Shown one piece after another: positions 29,603-39,028 of a DNA stretch of 54,858 nt. A program made the translations under genes and the position numbers. The DNA comes from Candidatus Omnitrophota bacterium (GTDB lineage Bacteria; Omnitrophota; Gorgyraeia; Zapsychrales; Zapsychraceae). Each line of letters begins with the position of its first letter. The stretch's first letter is position 1. The notes beneath the pieces are model-generated. The model had not been told where the DNA came from, searched no databases, and saw only the letters and a list, made by a program, of their open reading frames with translations. The stretch lies in contig JAGVNC010000043.1 of assembly GCA_020053475.1 (NCBI GenBank), positions 1 to 54,858 on the forward strand, in the 5' to 3' direction.

Positions 29603-30792
29603 TTAATGTTCAACAAGCCGAAAGAATCATTACGCGTTGCATGAAGTCTTTGGGTGCAAACCGCGTTCCTTTAGAAAAGGCTTTAGGATGCGTCCTGCAA
29701 GAAAATATTACTGCAGACCGTGATTTTCCTCCCTTTGATAAGTCATTATTAGACGGAATTGCGATTCGTAAGGCGGCTTGGCAAAAAGGTGTGCGTGCCT
29801 TTAATGTTGAAGGAATTCAGCCCGCCGGAAAACCTGCCTACCAATTAAAAGGCAAAAACGGCTGCACTCAAATTATGACAGGTGCTGTTTTGACCAAAGG
29901 TGCCGATTGTGTCATTCCGATTGAAGGGATTATCATTAAAAACAAAACAGCTTATGTTGATAAGAATTTTTCTTTAACGCAGGCCAATATACGGCCCCAA
30001 GGTTCCGATTGCAAAAAAGGGCATCTCTTGATTAAAAAAGGAGCGGTGTTGGGGCCAGCGCAAATTGCCGTGATCACGGCCGTGGGAAAATCGACTGTCA
30101 ACATTGTTAAGAAGCCGTCCGTTGCGGTTGTCTCTACAGGTGATGAAATTGTTCATTTAACACAATCGGCAAAACCCTATCATGTCCGCCCGTCCAATGC
30201 CTATTTTATTAAAGCCGCGCTTCAACAATTATTTTTAGAGCGTGTGAACTTGTTTCATGCGAGGGATAACAGGCGCTCATTGAAGAAAATTATTCAAACC
30301 ATTTTAAAACGTTATGATATATTAATTCTTAGCGGAGGGGTCTCAATGGGCAAGTTTGACTTGGTCCCCGAAATCCTTTGTGCCTTAAATGTAAAAGTTT
30401 TGTTTCACAATGTTCGCCAAAAGCCAGGAAAACCGTTTTGGTTTGGATTAACACGCGATCATAAGCCGGTTTTTGCGTTGCCGGGGAATCCTGCTTCAAC
30501 CCAAGCCTGCATGTATCGTTATGTGATCCCCTATATTCAAAGAACATTAGGCTTGCCCGAACAAAAAGAATACGCTAAATTAGCCAAGGGATTTGCGCCG
30601 CAAACGCCTTTTACGTTTTTTCTTCCTATTAGAATTCAATCAAATCAATCCGGTGCTTGGCTGGCTAACCCTGTCCCAACAGGGGGATCAGGAGATATTG
30701 CCGGAGTAGGCCGGTCGGATGGATTTATGGAGTTGCCGGCCGGTGTAAAAAACGTTAAACCCGGTTTTCGAGGAAAAATTTACCGTTGGTGA
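29599..30792 (+). CDS. moeA: Molybdopterin molybdotransferase
   Basis: VSTGDEIV, LSGGVSMGKFDLV, ALPGNPAST. Confidence 0.93.
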   Translation: MINVQQAERIITRCMKSLGANRVPLEKALGCVLQENITADRDFPPFDKSLLDGIAIRKAAWQKGVRAFNVEGIQPAGKPAYQLKGKNGCTQIMTGAVLTKGADCVIPIEGIIIKNKTAYVDKNFSLTQANIRPQGSDCKKGHLLIKKGAVLGPAQIAVITAVGKSTVNIVKKPSVAVVSTGDEIVHLTQSAKPYHVRPSNAYFIKAALQQLFLERVNLFHARDNRRSLKKIIQTILKRYDILILSGGVSMGKFDLVPEILCALNVKVLFHNVRQKPGKPFWFGLTRDHKPVFALPGNPASTQACMYRYVIPYIQRTLGLPEQKEYAKLAKGFAPQTPFTFFLPIRIQSNQSGAWLANPVPTGGSGDIAGVGRSDGFMELPAGVKNVKPGFRGKIYRW

Positions 30793-30796
30793 GCTG

Positions 30797-31414
30797 ATGG
30801 AACAAGATCATTTTTTAAAGAATAATCTTTACGGGCTTATCCTCGCGGGCGGAAAAAGCACGCGGATGCAGAAGGATAAAACCGTGCTGATGTATCATGG
30901 CCGGCCTCAGTCCCATTATTGCATTGAGCTTTTGCAGCAGTTCTGCGATCAGGTATTTTTGTCCTGTCGCAAAGACCAAGCCCAGCTCAAAGGATATCAA
31001 GGGCTGCAACAAATTCATGATATCGCCCCCTTTAAGGATATTGGCCCATTAGGGGGGATTTTGTCAGCAATGTCGCAATACCCGGATCGGGCTTGGCTTG
31101 TGTTGGCGGTTGATTTGCCATTTGTCAATCGCTCCACAATCGATCATTTGTTGACATCACGTGACCCAAGAAAAATAGCGACAGCGTATCGCAGCCCTCA
31201 TGATGGGATGCCGGAGCCTTTGTGCGCTATTTACGAATCCCATGCCATGAGTGTTTTGCGGGATTTTTATGACAGGGGGATTTATTGCCCGCGTAAGATC
31301 CTCAATCATTCCGATGCCATATTAATGACATTGCCGGAGTCGACAGCGTTGGATAATGTCAACACTCCTCAAGAATATAATGATGCTTTGAAAAATTTGG
31401 AGCTCAATCAGTGA
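30797..31414 (+). CDS. mobA: Molybdenum cofactor guanylyltransferase
   Basis: LILAGGKSTRMQKDKTVL; AVDLPFVNRSTI. Confidence 0.92.
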   Translation: MEQDHFLKNNLYGLILAGGKSTRMQKDKTVLMYHGRPQSHYCIELLQQFCDQVFLSCRKDQAQLKGYQGLQQIHDIAPFKDIGPLGGILSAMSQYPDRAWLVLAVDLPFVNRSTIDHLLTSRDPRKIATAYRSPHDGMPEPLCAIYESHAMSVLRDFYDRGIYCPRKILNHSDAILMTLPESTALDNVNTPQEYNDALKNLELNQ

Positions 31415-31662
31415 TGATCAAAAAGAACGTGAAAATTATTTATTATGCGATTTTACGTGAACAGCGTAAACAATCTGAAGAAACCTGGGCTTCTCAGGCC
31501 AATACGCTCGATGAGCTGTATCAAGAGTTGAAAAATAAATATGCGTTCTCGTTGCCTACGCATTTGTTGCGTGTCAGCGTGAACAATCAATTCGCCCGAT
31601 GGAAAACACCTTTGAAGGATGGAGATACCGTCATCTTTATCCCCCCGGTGGCCGGCGGATAA
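31411..31662 (+). CDS. moaD: Molybdopterin synthase sulfur-carrier subunit
   Basis: Small ubiquitin-like protein ending DGDTVIFIPPVAGG. Confidence 0.92.
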   Translation: MMIKKNVKIIYYAILREQRKQSEETWASQANTLDELYQELKNKYAFSLPTHLLRVSVNNQFARWKTPLKDGDTVIFIPPVAGG

Positions 31663-31676
31663 TTAAAGGACATCTG

Positions 31677-32372
31677 ATGAAAAATACATTACGGATTTGT
31701 TCCTTTGGCGTGGTTGTCGCTGTTTTAGGGATGTCGATCAAGAGCTTTGCGGCCCCGGCGTACGGGACAAAAATGCCTAGAAAAAACGCCTTTAATACGG
31801 GCGTGCAAACGCACATTGTTTTTGATCGTGAACTGGAAGACCCTTTTGGGGAGATCAATAGCGAGCAATATTTCGCTCTGCTTTCGTATGGGGTTACCGA
31901 TTGGTTATCGCTAGATTTAAAGGGTGGGGTGGGGAACATCGACCAAATGCCCGGGGGCGGCGGTGAAATTCATTATCCCAAATTCATGGGAGGCGGGTAT
32001 GGATTTCGTTTAAAATTGTTCGACGATGATAAAACTGCGGCGGTTTTTGGTTTCCAGCACATCAGCATCCATCCCGAATCGGTTAAAATTAATGGAGTCA
32101 AAAACAAGGCTGTCCTCGATGATTGGCAGTGGTCTTTGTTAGCTTCTCATCGGGTCGGGAAGATAACGCCTTATGCGGGGACGAAATGGTCGCGCATGGA
32201 TTATATCCATTGGGTCAGTGATGACCGTAAACGAAAACAATCTGATTTTGGCAAAAGCATCGGATTGATCACAGGCGTCGACATCTCCTTAACGCCTGAA
32301 ACATGGGTCAACTTAGAAGGGCAGTTCTTTGATGTCGAAGCTTTTGCGGCGAGCATCAATGTATCTTTTTAG
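31677..32372 (+). CDS. Outer-membrane beta-barrel-like protein
   Basis: Signal peptide, alternating beta pattern, ends in ...SINVSF. Start revised to ATG 31677. Confidence 0.65.
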   Translation: MKNTLRICSFGVVVAVLGMSIKSFAAPAYGTKMPRKNAFNTGVQTHIVFDRELEDPFGEINSEQYFALLSYGVTDWLSLDLKGGVGNIDQMPGGGGEIHYPKFMGGGYGFRLKLFDDDKTAAVFGFQHISIHPESVKINGVKNKAVLDDWQWSLLASHRVGKITPYAGTKWSRMDYIHWVSDDRKRKQSDFGKSIGLITGVDISLTPETWVNLEGQFFDVEAFAASINVSF

Positions 32373-32374
32373 CC

Positions 32375-32677
32375 ATGACAAAGTTTTTAGATCTAGGGAT
32401 AAAAGAAATCCAGCGACAGCCGCACTGCGCAAATTGTGGCAAGATCAATCCTGGAATTACACCTTATGCAAAAATAGAAAAGGGGGGGCTGACAGCATGC
32501 TGCCACGAAGAGATTTGTTGCCATTTGGATGATTACATTTTTGGAAACGACAGTGTTGGAGTTAAGGCCTGTTGTTGGGCGATCGCCGAAAAAATGTTTA
32601 AAGTGAGAAATATCGACATCCATCAATTACCCGGCATCAGCCGCCGTCAAATGAATGAAGGAGGATCGTTTGAATAA
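32375..32677 (+). CDS. Cysteine-rich small protein
   Basis: CANC...ACCHEEICCH...ACCW; tight spacing after the previous gene and overlap with the next. Confidence 0.55.
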   Translation: MTKFLDLGIKEIQRQPHCANCGKINPGITPYAKIEKGGLTACCHEEICCHLDDYIFGNDSVGVKACCWAIAEKMFKVRNIDIHQLPGISRRQMNEGGSFE

Positions 32678-33233
32678 AAAAATGTCCTTGGCTGTGGTTG
32701 GGGCGGCCCTGCTAATATTTGAATTGATCCCCTCCTTGGCATTATCTGCCCAAAGTGCTTTTCGACCTAAGGCGACCGGGTCATTTGAGATCATTAAGGG
32801 CGTGGATGGCCTGCCCTATTGTTATGCACAAGATCTAGGAGTCATATTTTTATGTGAACCGCAATGGGGGGTGCGCATCATTGGCAAAGATATTATTGTG
32901 ATCATTTCGGAAACTCCCGCGGTTACTTTGACCATTTCGCAGCTTTCTTCTCAGTATAGGTTTCTTGGACAGTTATCGGTGGAAGAATTAAAGCGGTTAG
33001 AGCTGTACCAACAGGGGTTTTCCACGGAGCCTGTTGTTTTAGATGCTAAAAAAGCGCTGAAAATTAAAGCGTTGGCTCGCGAGAATGCACAGCGGCGCTT
33101 GGCAGATTATTTTGTTATATTGAGAGGCCGGTTGTATGGATTTCTTTTTTCCGTCCAGCCCAAAGAAGATTGGGAAGAATATCAATTGATTATCGATCGA
33201 ATTGTTAAAAGCATCCGATTCATCTCAACATGA
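32670..33233 (+). CDS. Secreted hypothetical protein
   Basis: Signal peptide; TTG start after GAGGAT; overlaps the next CDS. Confidence 0.65.
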   Translation: MNKKMSLAVVGAALLIFELIPSLALSAQSAFRPKATGSFEIIKGVDGLPYCYAQDLGVIFLCEPQWGVRIIGKDIIVIISETPAVTLTISQLSSQYRFLGQLSVEELKRLELYQQGFSTEPVVLDAKKALKIKALARENAQRRLADYFVILRGRLYGFLFSVQPKEDWEEYQLIIDRIVKSIRFIST

Positions 33234-33925
33234 CCCCACCCGTTCTTCGCATAGGCCATCGAGGGGCTAAAGGGTATGAGCCGGAAAATACTCTTTTATC
33301 ATTCCAAAAAGCCCTGGCATTAAAAGTCGATATGATTGAGTTCGATGTGTTTTCCTGCCGCAGCGGAGAAGTGGTGGTCATTCATAATAACGAGCTGCAA
33401 CCGACGACCGATGGCACAGGTTATGTGACACGCAAAACATTGGAACAGTTAAAAATCCTTGATGCCGGCAAGGGGCAAACAATCCCAACGCTAACAGAGG
33501 TTCTTGATCTGATTGATCGGCAAGCGAAGGTGAATATTGAAATCAAAAGGGCAAATGCTTCCAATGGCGTGATTCATGCGATCAATCGCTATGTCAATGA
33601 ACAAGGGTGGGCGTACAATGATTTTATCGTTTCTTCGTTTAGCCGAAAAATTTTAACAACAATCCGTAAGGCCAGCCCTCACATCCCTCTGGGCGTTCTG
33701 GCCCGGCGTCGAAGCTACACATTGTTTTCGTTTGCTCGTAAAATTCAAGCGAAGACATTGCATCTCCATCATCCGCTCGTTCGTAAAGATTTGTTAACCA
33801 AGGCCCATGCGCTAGGGTTCAATGTTTTTGCTTGGACGGTCAACACTCCGGCCAAGATTGAATATTTAATTAAAATTGGGGTTGATGGCCTATTCTCGGA
33901 TTTCCCTGATCGGATTCCTTCTTAA
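33230..33925 (+). CDS. Glycerophosphodiester phosphodiesterase
   Basis: RIGHRGAKGYEPENTLLSF, EFDV, HNNELQPTTDGTG, NIEIK. Confidence 0.93.
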   Translation: MTPPVLRIGHRGAKGYEPENTLLSFQKALALKVDMIEFDVFSCRSGEVVVIHNNELQPTTDGTGYVTRKTLEQLKILDAGKGQTIPTLTEVLDLIDRQAKVNIEIKRANASNGVIHAINRYVNEQGWAYNDFIVSSFSRKILTTIRKASPHIPLGVLARRRSYTLFSFARKIQAKTLHLHHPLVRKDLLTKAHALGFNVFAWTVNTPAKIEYLIKIGVDGLFSDFPDRIPS

Positions 33926-33927
33926 TC

Positions 33928-34650
33928 ATGAGAAAGATTTTTTTGTTGATGCTGTTTGTTGGATTTTGTTTGGCCCATGTCAATTGTTCTCTCTTGGGGC
34001 CTAAACCAGCCCATTCGCCCTATTTAAATTATCAGACGAAAACGAATTTGCGTTTGCCTTTCGAAGGGCCGTGGGTTGTTTATTGGGGAGGAGCATCCAT
34101 CGATCAAAATTTGCATGCTTCTCAACAAGACCAGCGTTTTGCTTATGGCTTTGTCAGAATCCCTTTAAATGAGGCCCCTCAACATGATGTTATTAAACAA
34201 CGCCAAACATATATAGGGAAGGGCCGTTTCAATCGTGATTATTATGCATTTGATCAATCCGTTCTTGCGCCAGGTCCCGGAAAGGTTATAAATATTGTGG
34301 ATGGCGTTGAGGATCATCGTCCGCGCTTACGCGGGCATGGGTTGAAATTAGAAAACCCTTTTGGGAATTCTATCGTGATTGACCATGAGAATGGAGAGTA
34401 TTCGTTTCTAGCCCATTTGAAGCAAGGGTCGATTGTTGTGAGCGTGGGCCAATATGTAAGTCCCGGGCAACTTCTCGGGAAATGTGGTAACAGCGGGCAA
34501 TCTTCTGAGCCGCATCTTCATTATCATTTGCAAAATTCTCCCGAGGTGCGGCAGGGCCAAGGATTGCCGGCGTATTTTCAAAATTATTCTACCGGCGGCC
34601 AGCGGATTGAACAGGGGATGCCACAGCGCGGGGAAGTGGTTAACCCTTAG
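33928..34650 (+). CDS. M23-family peptidase, putative lipoprotein
   Basis: Lipobox-like AHVNC; HLHYHL and NSIVIDHENGEYSFLAHLKQGS motifs. Confidence 0.85.
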   Translation: MRKIFLLMLFVGFCLAHVNCSLLGPKPAHSPYLNYQTKTNLRLPFEGPWVVYWGGASIDQNLHASQQDQRFAYGFVRIPLNEAPQHDVIKQRQTYIGKGRFNRDYYAFDQSVLAPGPGKVINIVDGVEDHRPRLRGHGLKLENPFGNSIVIDHENGEYSFLAHLKQGSIVVSVGQYVSPGQLLGKCGNSGQSSEPHLHYHLQNSPEVRQGQGLPAYFQNYSTGGQRIEQGMPQRGEVVNP

Positions 34651-34687
34651 AGCCTATCATTGTTATGAAAAAATAGTTGAATTACGG

Positions 34688-34716
34688 TTGATACTCTATT
34701 TCATTTTTGATATACT
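34688..34716 (+). promoter_or_regulatory. Sigma70-type promoter upstream of hemA: TTGATA-17-TATACT
   Basis: -35 34688-34693, 17 bp spacer, -10 34711-34716; GGTTGA/TCAACC arms flank it. Confidence 0.6.
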
Positions 34717-34751
34717 CAACCATAATTTACAAAACCACCCATTTGCTGCCC

Positions 34752-35816
34752 ATGAAACAAATATATGTCATCGGGATTAATCACAAAACGGCCCCTCTCG
34801 AAGTCCGTGAGAAATTTTATTTGTCTGAACCGCAACAAGACTTGTTGTTAAGTGAGTTAAAAAGTCTTCCCGCCGTTCTCGAGGCTTTTGTCATCTCCAC
34901 TTGCAATCGAACTGAAATCTATGTCAATCTTCTGGAAACATTTGATCCGGCGGTTTGCCTTTTACCCGTTTTATGCGCGGTAAAGAAAATCCCTCAGGAT
35001 GTTGATTTAGCCAAAATTTTCTATGTCCATAAAGACCAAGCTGCTGTCCGCCATTTGTTGGAGGTGGTCAGTGGGTTGGATTCGTTGGTTTTAGGAGAAA
35101 AGCAGATTTTAGGGCAGGTTAAACTAGCCATTGATCGCGCCCGCCAGCAAAATATCCTTCACACCAAATTTAACATTTTAAGTAACATTGCTATTCGTGC
35201 GGGGAAAAAAGTCCAAACAGAGACAGCAATCGGCTGGGGAGGGTCTTCTGTGAGCTGGGCCGCCATCGTTAAAGCCGAAGAAATTCTAGGGACATTAACG
35301 GACAAGACGATTTTAATGATGGGGGCAGGGAAAATGAGTGATTTGGCTGTTGGGCAAATCCAAAACAAAAATTTTAAAAAGTTATACATGATGGACCGTA
35401 CGGAAGCCAACGCCTGCGCGTTGGCTGAAAAATACGGAGGGGAAGCTGTTAGCTTTTATGATTTAAAAGATATTTTGCAAAGGATTGACCTTTGCATTTG
35501 TTCGACCAGTGCTCCTCATTATATTTTAGAGAAATCTATTGTCGCAAAGATTATGCCGCAAAGAGAATCTAACCCGCTTATCCTGATCGATATTTCGATG
35601 CCTCGCAACATCGACCCTCAAGTTGCCACAGTGCCAGGGGTTCTTTTATTTTATGTTGATGATTTGCAAGCTGTTGTTGACTCCACCATGAAAATTCGCC
35701 ACCATGCGATCCCTAGCGTTGAAAAGATTATTGCGCAAAAGCTCTCAGAGTATCAATCCAAAATCCAACAACCTCAGTCGCAATTCTATTCGGGCATTGA
35801 ATCATCGCGCGAATGA
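34752..35816 (+). CDS. hemA: Glutamyl-tRNA reductase, short C-terminus
   Basis: GINHKTAPLEVREK, STCNRTEIY, GLDSLVLGEKQILGQVK. Start revised to ATG 34752. Confidence 0.93.
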   Translation: MKQIYVIGINHKTAPLEVREKFYLSEPQQDLLLSELKSLPAVLEAFVISTCNRTEIYVNLLETFDPAVCLLPVLCAVKKIPQDVDLAKIFYVHKDQAAVRHLLEVVSGLDSLVLGEKQILGQVKLAIDRARQQNILHTKFNILSNIAIRAGKKVQTETAIGWGGSSVSWAAIVKAEEILGTLTDKTILMMGAGKMSDLAVGQIQNKNFKKLYMMDRTEANACALAEKYGGEAVSFYDLKDILQRIDLCICSTSAPHYILEKSIVAKIMPQRESNPLILIDISMPRNIDPQVATVPGVLLFYVDDLQAVVDSTMKIRHHAIPSVEKIIAQKLSEYQSKIQQPQSQFYSGIESSRE

Positions 35817-35868
35817 CGGTCAATTCTAATTTGTTTTCCTAAAGATGAATTTGTGTTAATATCTAACA

Positions 35869-37203
35869 ATGAATGTCCTTTGTTTAATTCTTTTTGCCTT
35901 TCTCGTCAACATCCCTTGCGGTTATTGGCGCGAACAATGCCCTAAATTTTCCTGGAAATGGTTCTGGTGGATCCACGCGTCGATTCCTTTTATCATCTTT
36001 ATCCGCCTGTCTTTAGCCATCCCTAGCATTTTTATCCCCATTAGTATATTCTTTGCCATTGTCGGCCAAATTGTCGGGAGCCGTTGGAAACGCCGACGCA
36101 TGTCTCAGGAAGAAAAAGAGGCTTTAACGCAAATCCCCGATCTAGAGGTTTCTTCAAAACGGAATTTTGTTAGTGACCGTGATGTCATGGTTGTTTTGTT
36201 AAATATGGGCGGGCCGCGGCGCAATAAGGATGTCCCTGAATTTCAAAAACATCTTTTTTCTGATTCACTGTTGATCCGATTTCCCTTGTCATTTTTATTC
36301 CAAAAACTATTTGCTTGGTTGTTAATTATTTCCCGCGCAAAAGCAACACAGCAACGCTATCAACTGATTGGAGGAGGAAGCCCTATTTATCGATCCACAG
36401 CCCATCAAGCCCAGGCGTTGCGTAAAGAATTAAAGAAAAGAGGGCGTTCTTTGGATGTGACATTTGGATTTAATTACAGCCCGCCTTATCCGGCGGATAC
36501 CATCCATAAGCTAAAAAATGCCGGGAAAAAGTATCTTTTGCCGGTAAGCCTCTATCCCCATTATTCCAAGGCCACGACCGGGTCCAATCTTCATTATTTA
36601 AAGAAAGCGGCTCGAGATATTGAGCCCTCCCTAAAGTTCCTGCCATTGAGCCCTTATTATTTACACGATGGATATATCCAGGCTTTTTGTGATCGTATCG
36701 CGGAACAGATTGCCCCCGAAGAATCTTTGGATGATTTTTATTTGCTTTTTTCCGCCCATGGATTGCCTCTTTATTTTTTGGCAGAAGGGGACCCTTACCC
36801 TTTCCAGATTTCTCAAACCATCGCCCAAATTTTGGCTAAACTGAACCGTACGCAAAATTGGTCCATCTGTTATCAAAGTGCGGTGGGCCCATTGCAATGG
36901 CTTAAGCCATCGACAAATGATATGCTTCACGCATTAGCCCAGAGAGGAATCGCTAAAATTTTAGTTGTTCCTATTTCTTTTGTGGGTGATCATATTGAAA
37001 CCACCTGTGAAATCGACATCGAATACCGTCATATGGCAATGCAGAGGGGAATCAAAGATTTTCGGATGGCCAAGGCCATTGAACATCATCCGCGTTTTAT
37101 TGAGGCTTTAGCAGACAGCATTGAAAGGATATTGCCTTTTGGTGCCGGACAAGAAACTGTCACTTTTTATTCGAAGTTTTCGCAAGAATCTTCGGTTCCT
37201 TAA
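35869..37203 (+). CDS. hemH: Ferrochelatase with N-terminal membrane domain
   Basis: N-terminal hydrophobic segments (PCGYWREQCPKFSWKWFWWIHASIPFIIF...), then ferrochelatase: LLNMGGPRR, FSAHGLP, ISFVGDHIETTCEIDIEY. Confidence 0.92.
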   Translation: MNVLCLILFAFLVNIPCGYWREQCPKFSWKWFWWIHASIPFIIFIRLSLAIPSIFIPISIFFAIVGQIVGSRWKRRRMSQEEKEALTQIPDLEVSSKRNFVSDRDVMVVLLNMGGPRRNKDVPEFQKHLFSDSLLIRFPLSFLFQKLFAWLLIISRAKATQQRYQLIGGGSPIYRSTAHQAQALRKELKKRGRSLDVTFGFNYSPPYPADTIHKLKNAGKKYLLPVSLYPHYSKATTGSNLHYLKKAARDIEPSLKFLPLSPYYLHDGYIQAFCDRIAEQIAPEESLDDFYLLFSAHGLPLYFLAEGDPYPFQISQTIAQILAKLNRTQNWSICYQSAVGPLQWLKPSTNDMLHALAQRGIAKILVVPISFVGDHIETTCEIDIEYRHMAMQRGIKDFRMAKAIEHHPRFIEALADSIERILPFGAGQETVTFYSKFSQESSVP

Positions 37204-37226
37204 ATATAACAAAAGGAGAGAGGACA

Positions 37227-37538
37227 ATGATCACTAAAGTATATTTACTTATTTATGGGTTGTTGCTTTTAGGCGGGGCTTACGGAGGATGGAAAGCCGG
37301 GAGTAAAGTTTCCTTGATGATGGGGCTAGTTTCCGGTGTTGCCATTTTGTTGAGCCTGGCGATTTCCATGCAAAATTCTTCTTTGGGGTATGGGTTGTGC
37401 ACAGGGATCAGCGGCCTTCTGACAATCGTGTTTATTATTCGTCTTTTGAAAACACATCAATTGATGCCTTCCGGGATGTTGCTAGCGATCAGCGTTCTGG
37501 CGTTGATTGTCAGTGCCAAAGCTTTATTAGAAAAATAA
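37227..37538 (+). CDS. TMEM14-family small membrane protein
   Basis: Four TM segments; YGLLLLGGAYGGWKAGSKVSLMMGLVSG is typical of Tmemb_14. Confidence 0.8.
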   Translation: MITKVYLLIYGLLLLGGAYGGWKAGSKVSLMMGLVSGVAILLSLAISMQNSSLGYGLCTGISGLLTIVFIIRLLKTHQLMPSGMLLAISVLALIVSAKALLEK

Positions 37539-37557
37539 TTATTTTTTTAGGATAACA

Positions 37558-37779
37558 TTGGGAACCCCCTTGGGAAAAGAATCCCCAAAGTATATAAAAC
37601 TACTGGCCCCGTTAAACATAGGGTTGAATATCATGGCAGGCATGATCGTATTTACGTTGATCGGTTATGCGATAGACCTCCGGCTGGAAAGTTTTTATAT
37701 CGCGACATTGCTGGGGATTGGGGTCGGTTTGTTTTATTGTTTTTACGAAATTTGGAAGCTCACCAAGATAGAGCAGTAA
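37558..37779 (+). CDS. AtpZ/AtpI-like protein
   Basis: Two-TM protein at the head of the atp operon (NIGLNIMAGMIVFTLIGYAIDLRL); TTG start. Confidence 0.7.
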   Translation: MGTPLGKESPKYIKLLAPLNIGLNIMAGMIVFTLIGYAIDLRLESFYIATLLGIGVGLFYCFYEIWKLTKIEQ

Positions 37780-37787
37780 TATTCTTT

Positions 37788-38165
37788 ATGAACCCACGGC
37801 AAGCCGGTATATTTTTACTCATAACCTGGATAGGGATTTATCTTGCGGACCAGGTTTTCCTGAAAACATCTTTGGGGATCATGGCGTGGAAAGGGTGGGC
37901 GATAGCGAGTTTAAATGTCGTTTTAGATGTCTTGATGCGGCATTTTAATCAAGATCGGCAGACACCGATCTTTATCATTTCATTTTTTAAGGTGACATTT
38001 TTGCGGTGGTTTGTCGTTTTATCGGCGATTACGCTCGTTTTGTGGCGGATGGAGGCGCGGGACACGTATCCGTTTCTGATGGCCTTTGGTACCTGTTATT
38101 TTTCTTATCTTTTTACATGTATTGCCTTTTGGCATTTCAAAAACATCTCTTATGGACGATCTTAA
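37788..38165 (+). CDS. AtpI-like membrane protein
   Basis: Four-TM small protein between atpZ-like and atpB; start revised to ATG 37788. Confidence 0.5.
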   Translation: MNPRQAGIFLLITWIGIYLADQVFLKTSLGIMAWKGWAIASLNVVLDVLMRHFNQDRQTPIFIISFFKVTFLRWFVVLSAITLVLWRMEARDTYPFLMAFGTCYFSYLFTCIAFWHFKNISYGRS

Positions 38166-38928
38166 AGGCCAGTTCGCGTTAGACCAGTACATTATGAATC
38201 ATGTGCAAAATGCTCAGCAATGGCATTTGCCGTTTTTGCCGCCAATACACCTTCCTGGGTTTTTAACGCTTCATGGATTAATGTTGTTAATAGCGACAGG
38301 GCTTCTTTTGATTCTTTTGTTGCGGCCCCGCCACGCCGAGTCGCGTATCCCTTCCAAATGGGGCAATGCCCTTGAAATACTCGTTTTGTTTATTAGAGAT
38401 GAAGTTGCCGTACCGTGCTTGGGGCCTGAAGACGGAAAGAAATTGACCCCATTGTTTTGTACGTTTTTTATTTTCATTTTGTTTTTGAATTTGATGGGGA
38501 TGATCCCTTTTTTCTCCACGGCCACGGCGAATTTCAATGTCACAGGTGCTTTGGCGCTGATCACATTATGTTTTATGATCTTTGGGGCCATGTACAAAAA
38601 TGGCATTAAAGGTTTTTCCCATGCGTTAATCCCTTCCGGTGTTCCTGTGCCTCTTCTTTTTCTCTTGGTCCCCATCGAATTTGTGGGCCTATTCATTAAA
38701 GCCTTCGCGCTCATGATCCGGCTTTTTGCCAATATGCTGGCCGGCCACATTGTTATTCTTGCGTTGTTGGGGCTCATTATTATTTTGGGATATTTTACGT
38801 TGCCGTTTATGTTTGTGATGGCGTTGGCCATTTATTTATTGGAAGTGTTCGTGGCTTTTCTCCAGGCATATATTTTTACGCTTTTGTCGGCGATGTTTAT
38901 TGGGCTTATGTATCACCCTGCCCATTAA
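38152..38928 (+). CDS. atpB: ATP synthase subunit a
   Basis: IKAFALMIRLFANMLAGHIV motif; start revised to ATG 38152. Confidence 0.95.
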   Translation: MDDLKGQFALDQYIMNHVQNAQQWHLPFLPPIHLPGFLTLHGLMLLIATGLLLILLLRPRHAESRIPSKWGNALEILVLFIRDEVAVPCLGPEDGKKLTPLFCTFFIFILFLNLMGMIPFFSTATANFNVTGALALITLCFMIFGAMYKNGIKGFSHALIPSGVPVPLLFLLVPIEFVGLFIKAFALMIRLFANMLAGHIVILALLGLIIILGYFTLPFMFVMALAIYLLEVFVAFLQAYIFTLLSAMFIGLMYHPAH

Positions 38929-39028
38929 AAGAAGCGTAAAACTGAATTCACGTCTTTACACGCCGCAAGGCGATAACTATAATAAGGTTAAATTTAATCA
39001 TTCATTAAACAAAGGAAAGGAAATTCAT

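Noticed and set aside
38271-38831. 186-aa minus-strand ORF inside atpB
   Set aside because: Antisense of subunit a; low-complexity appearance.
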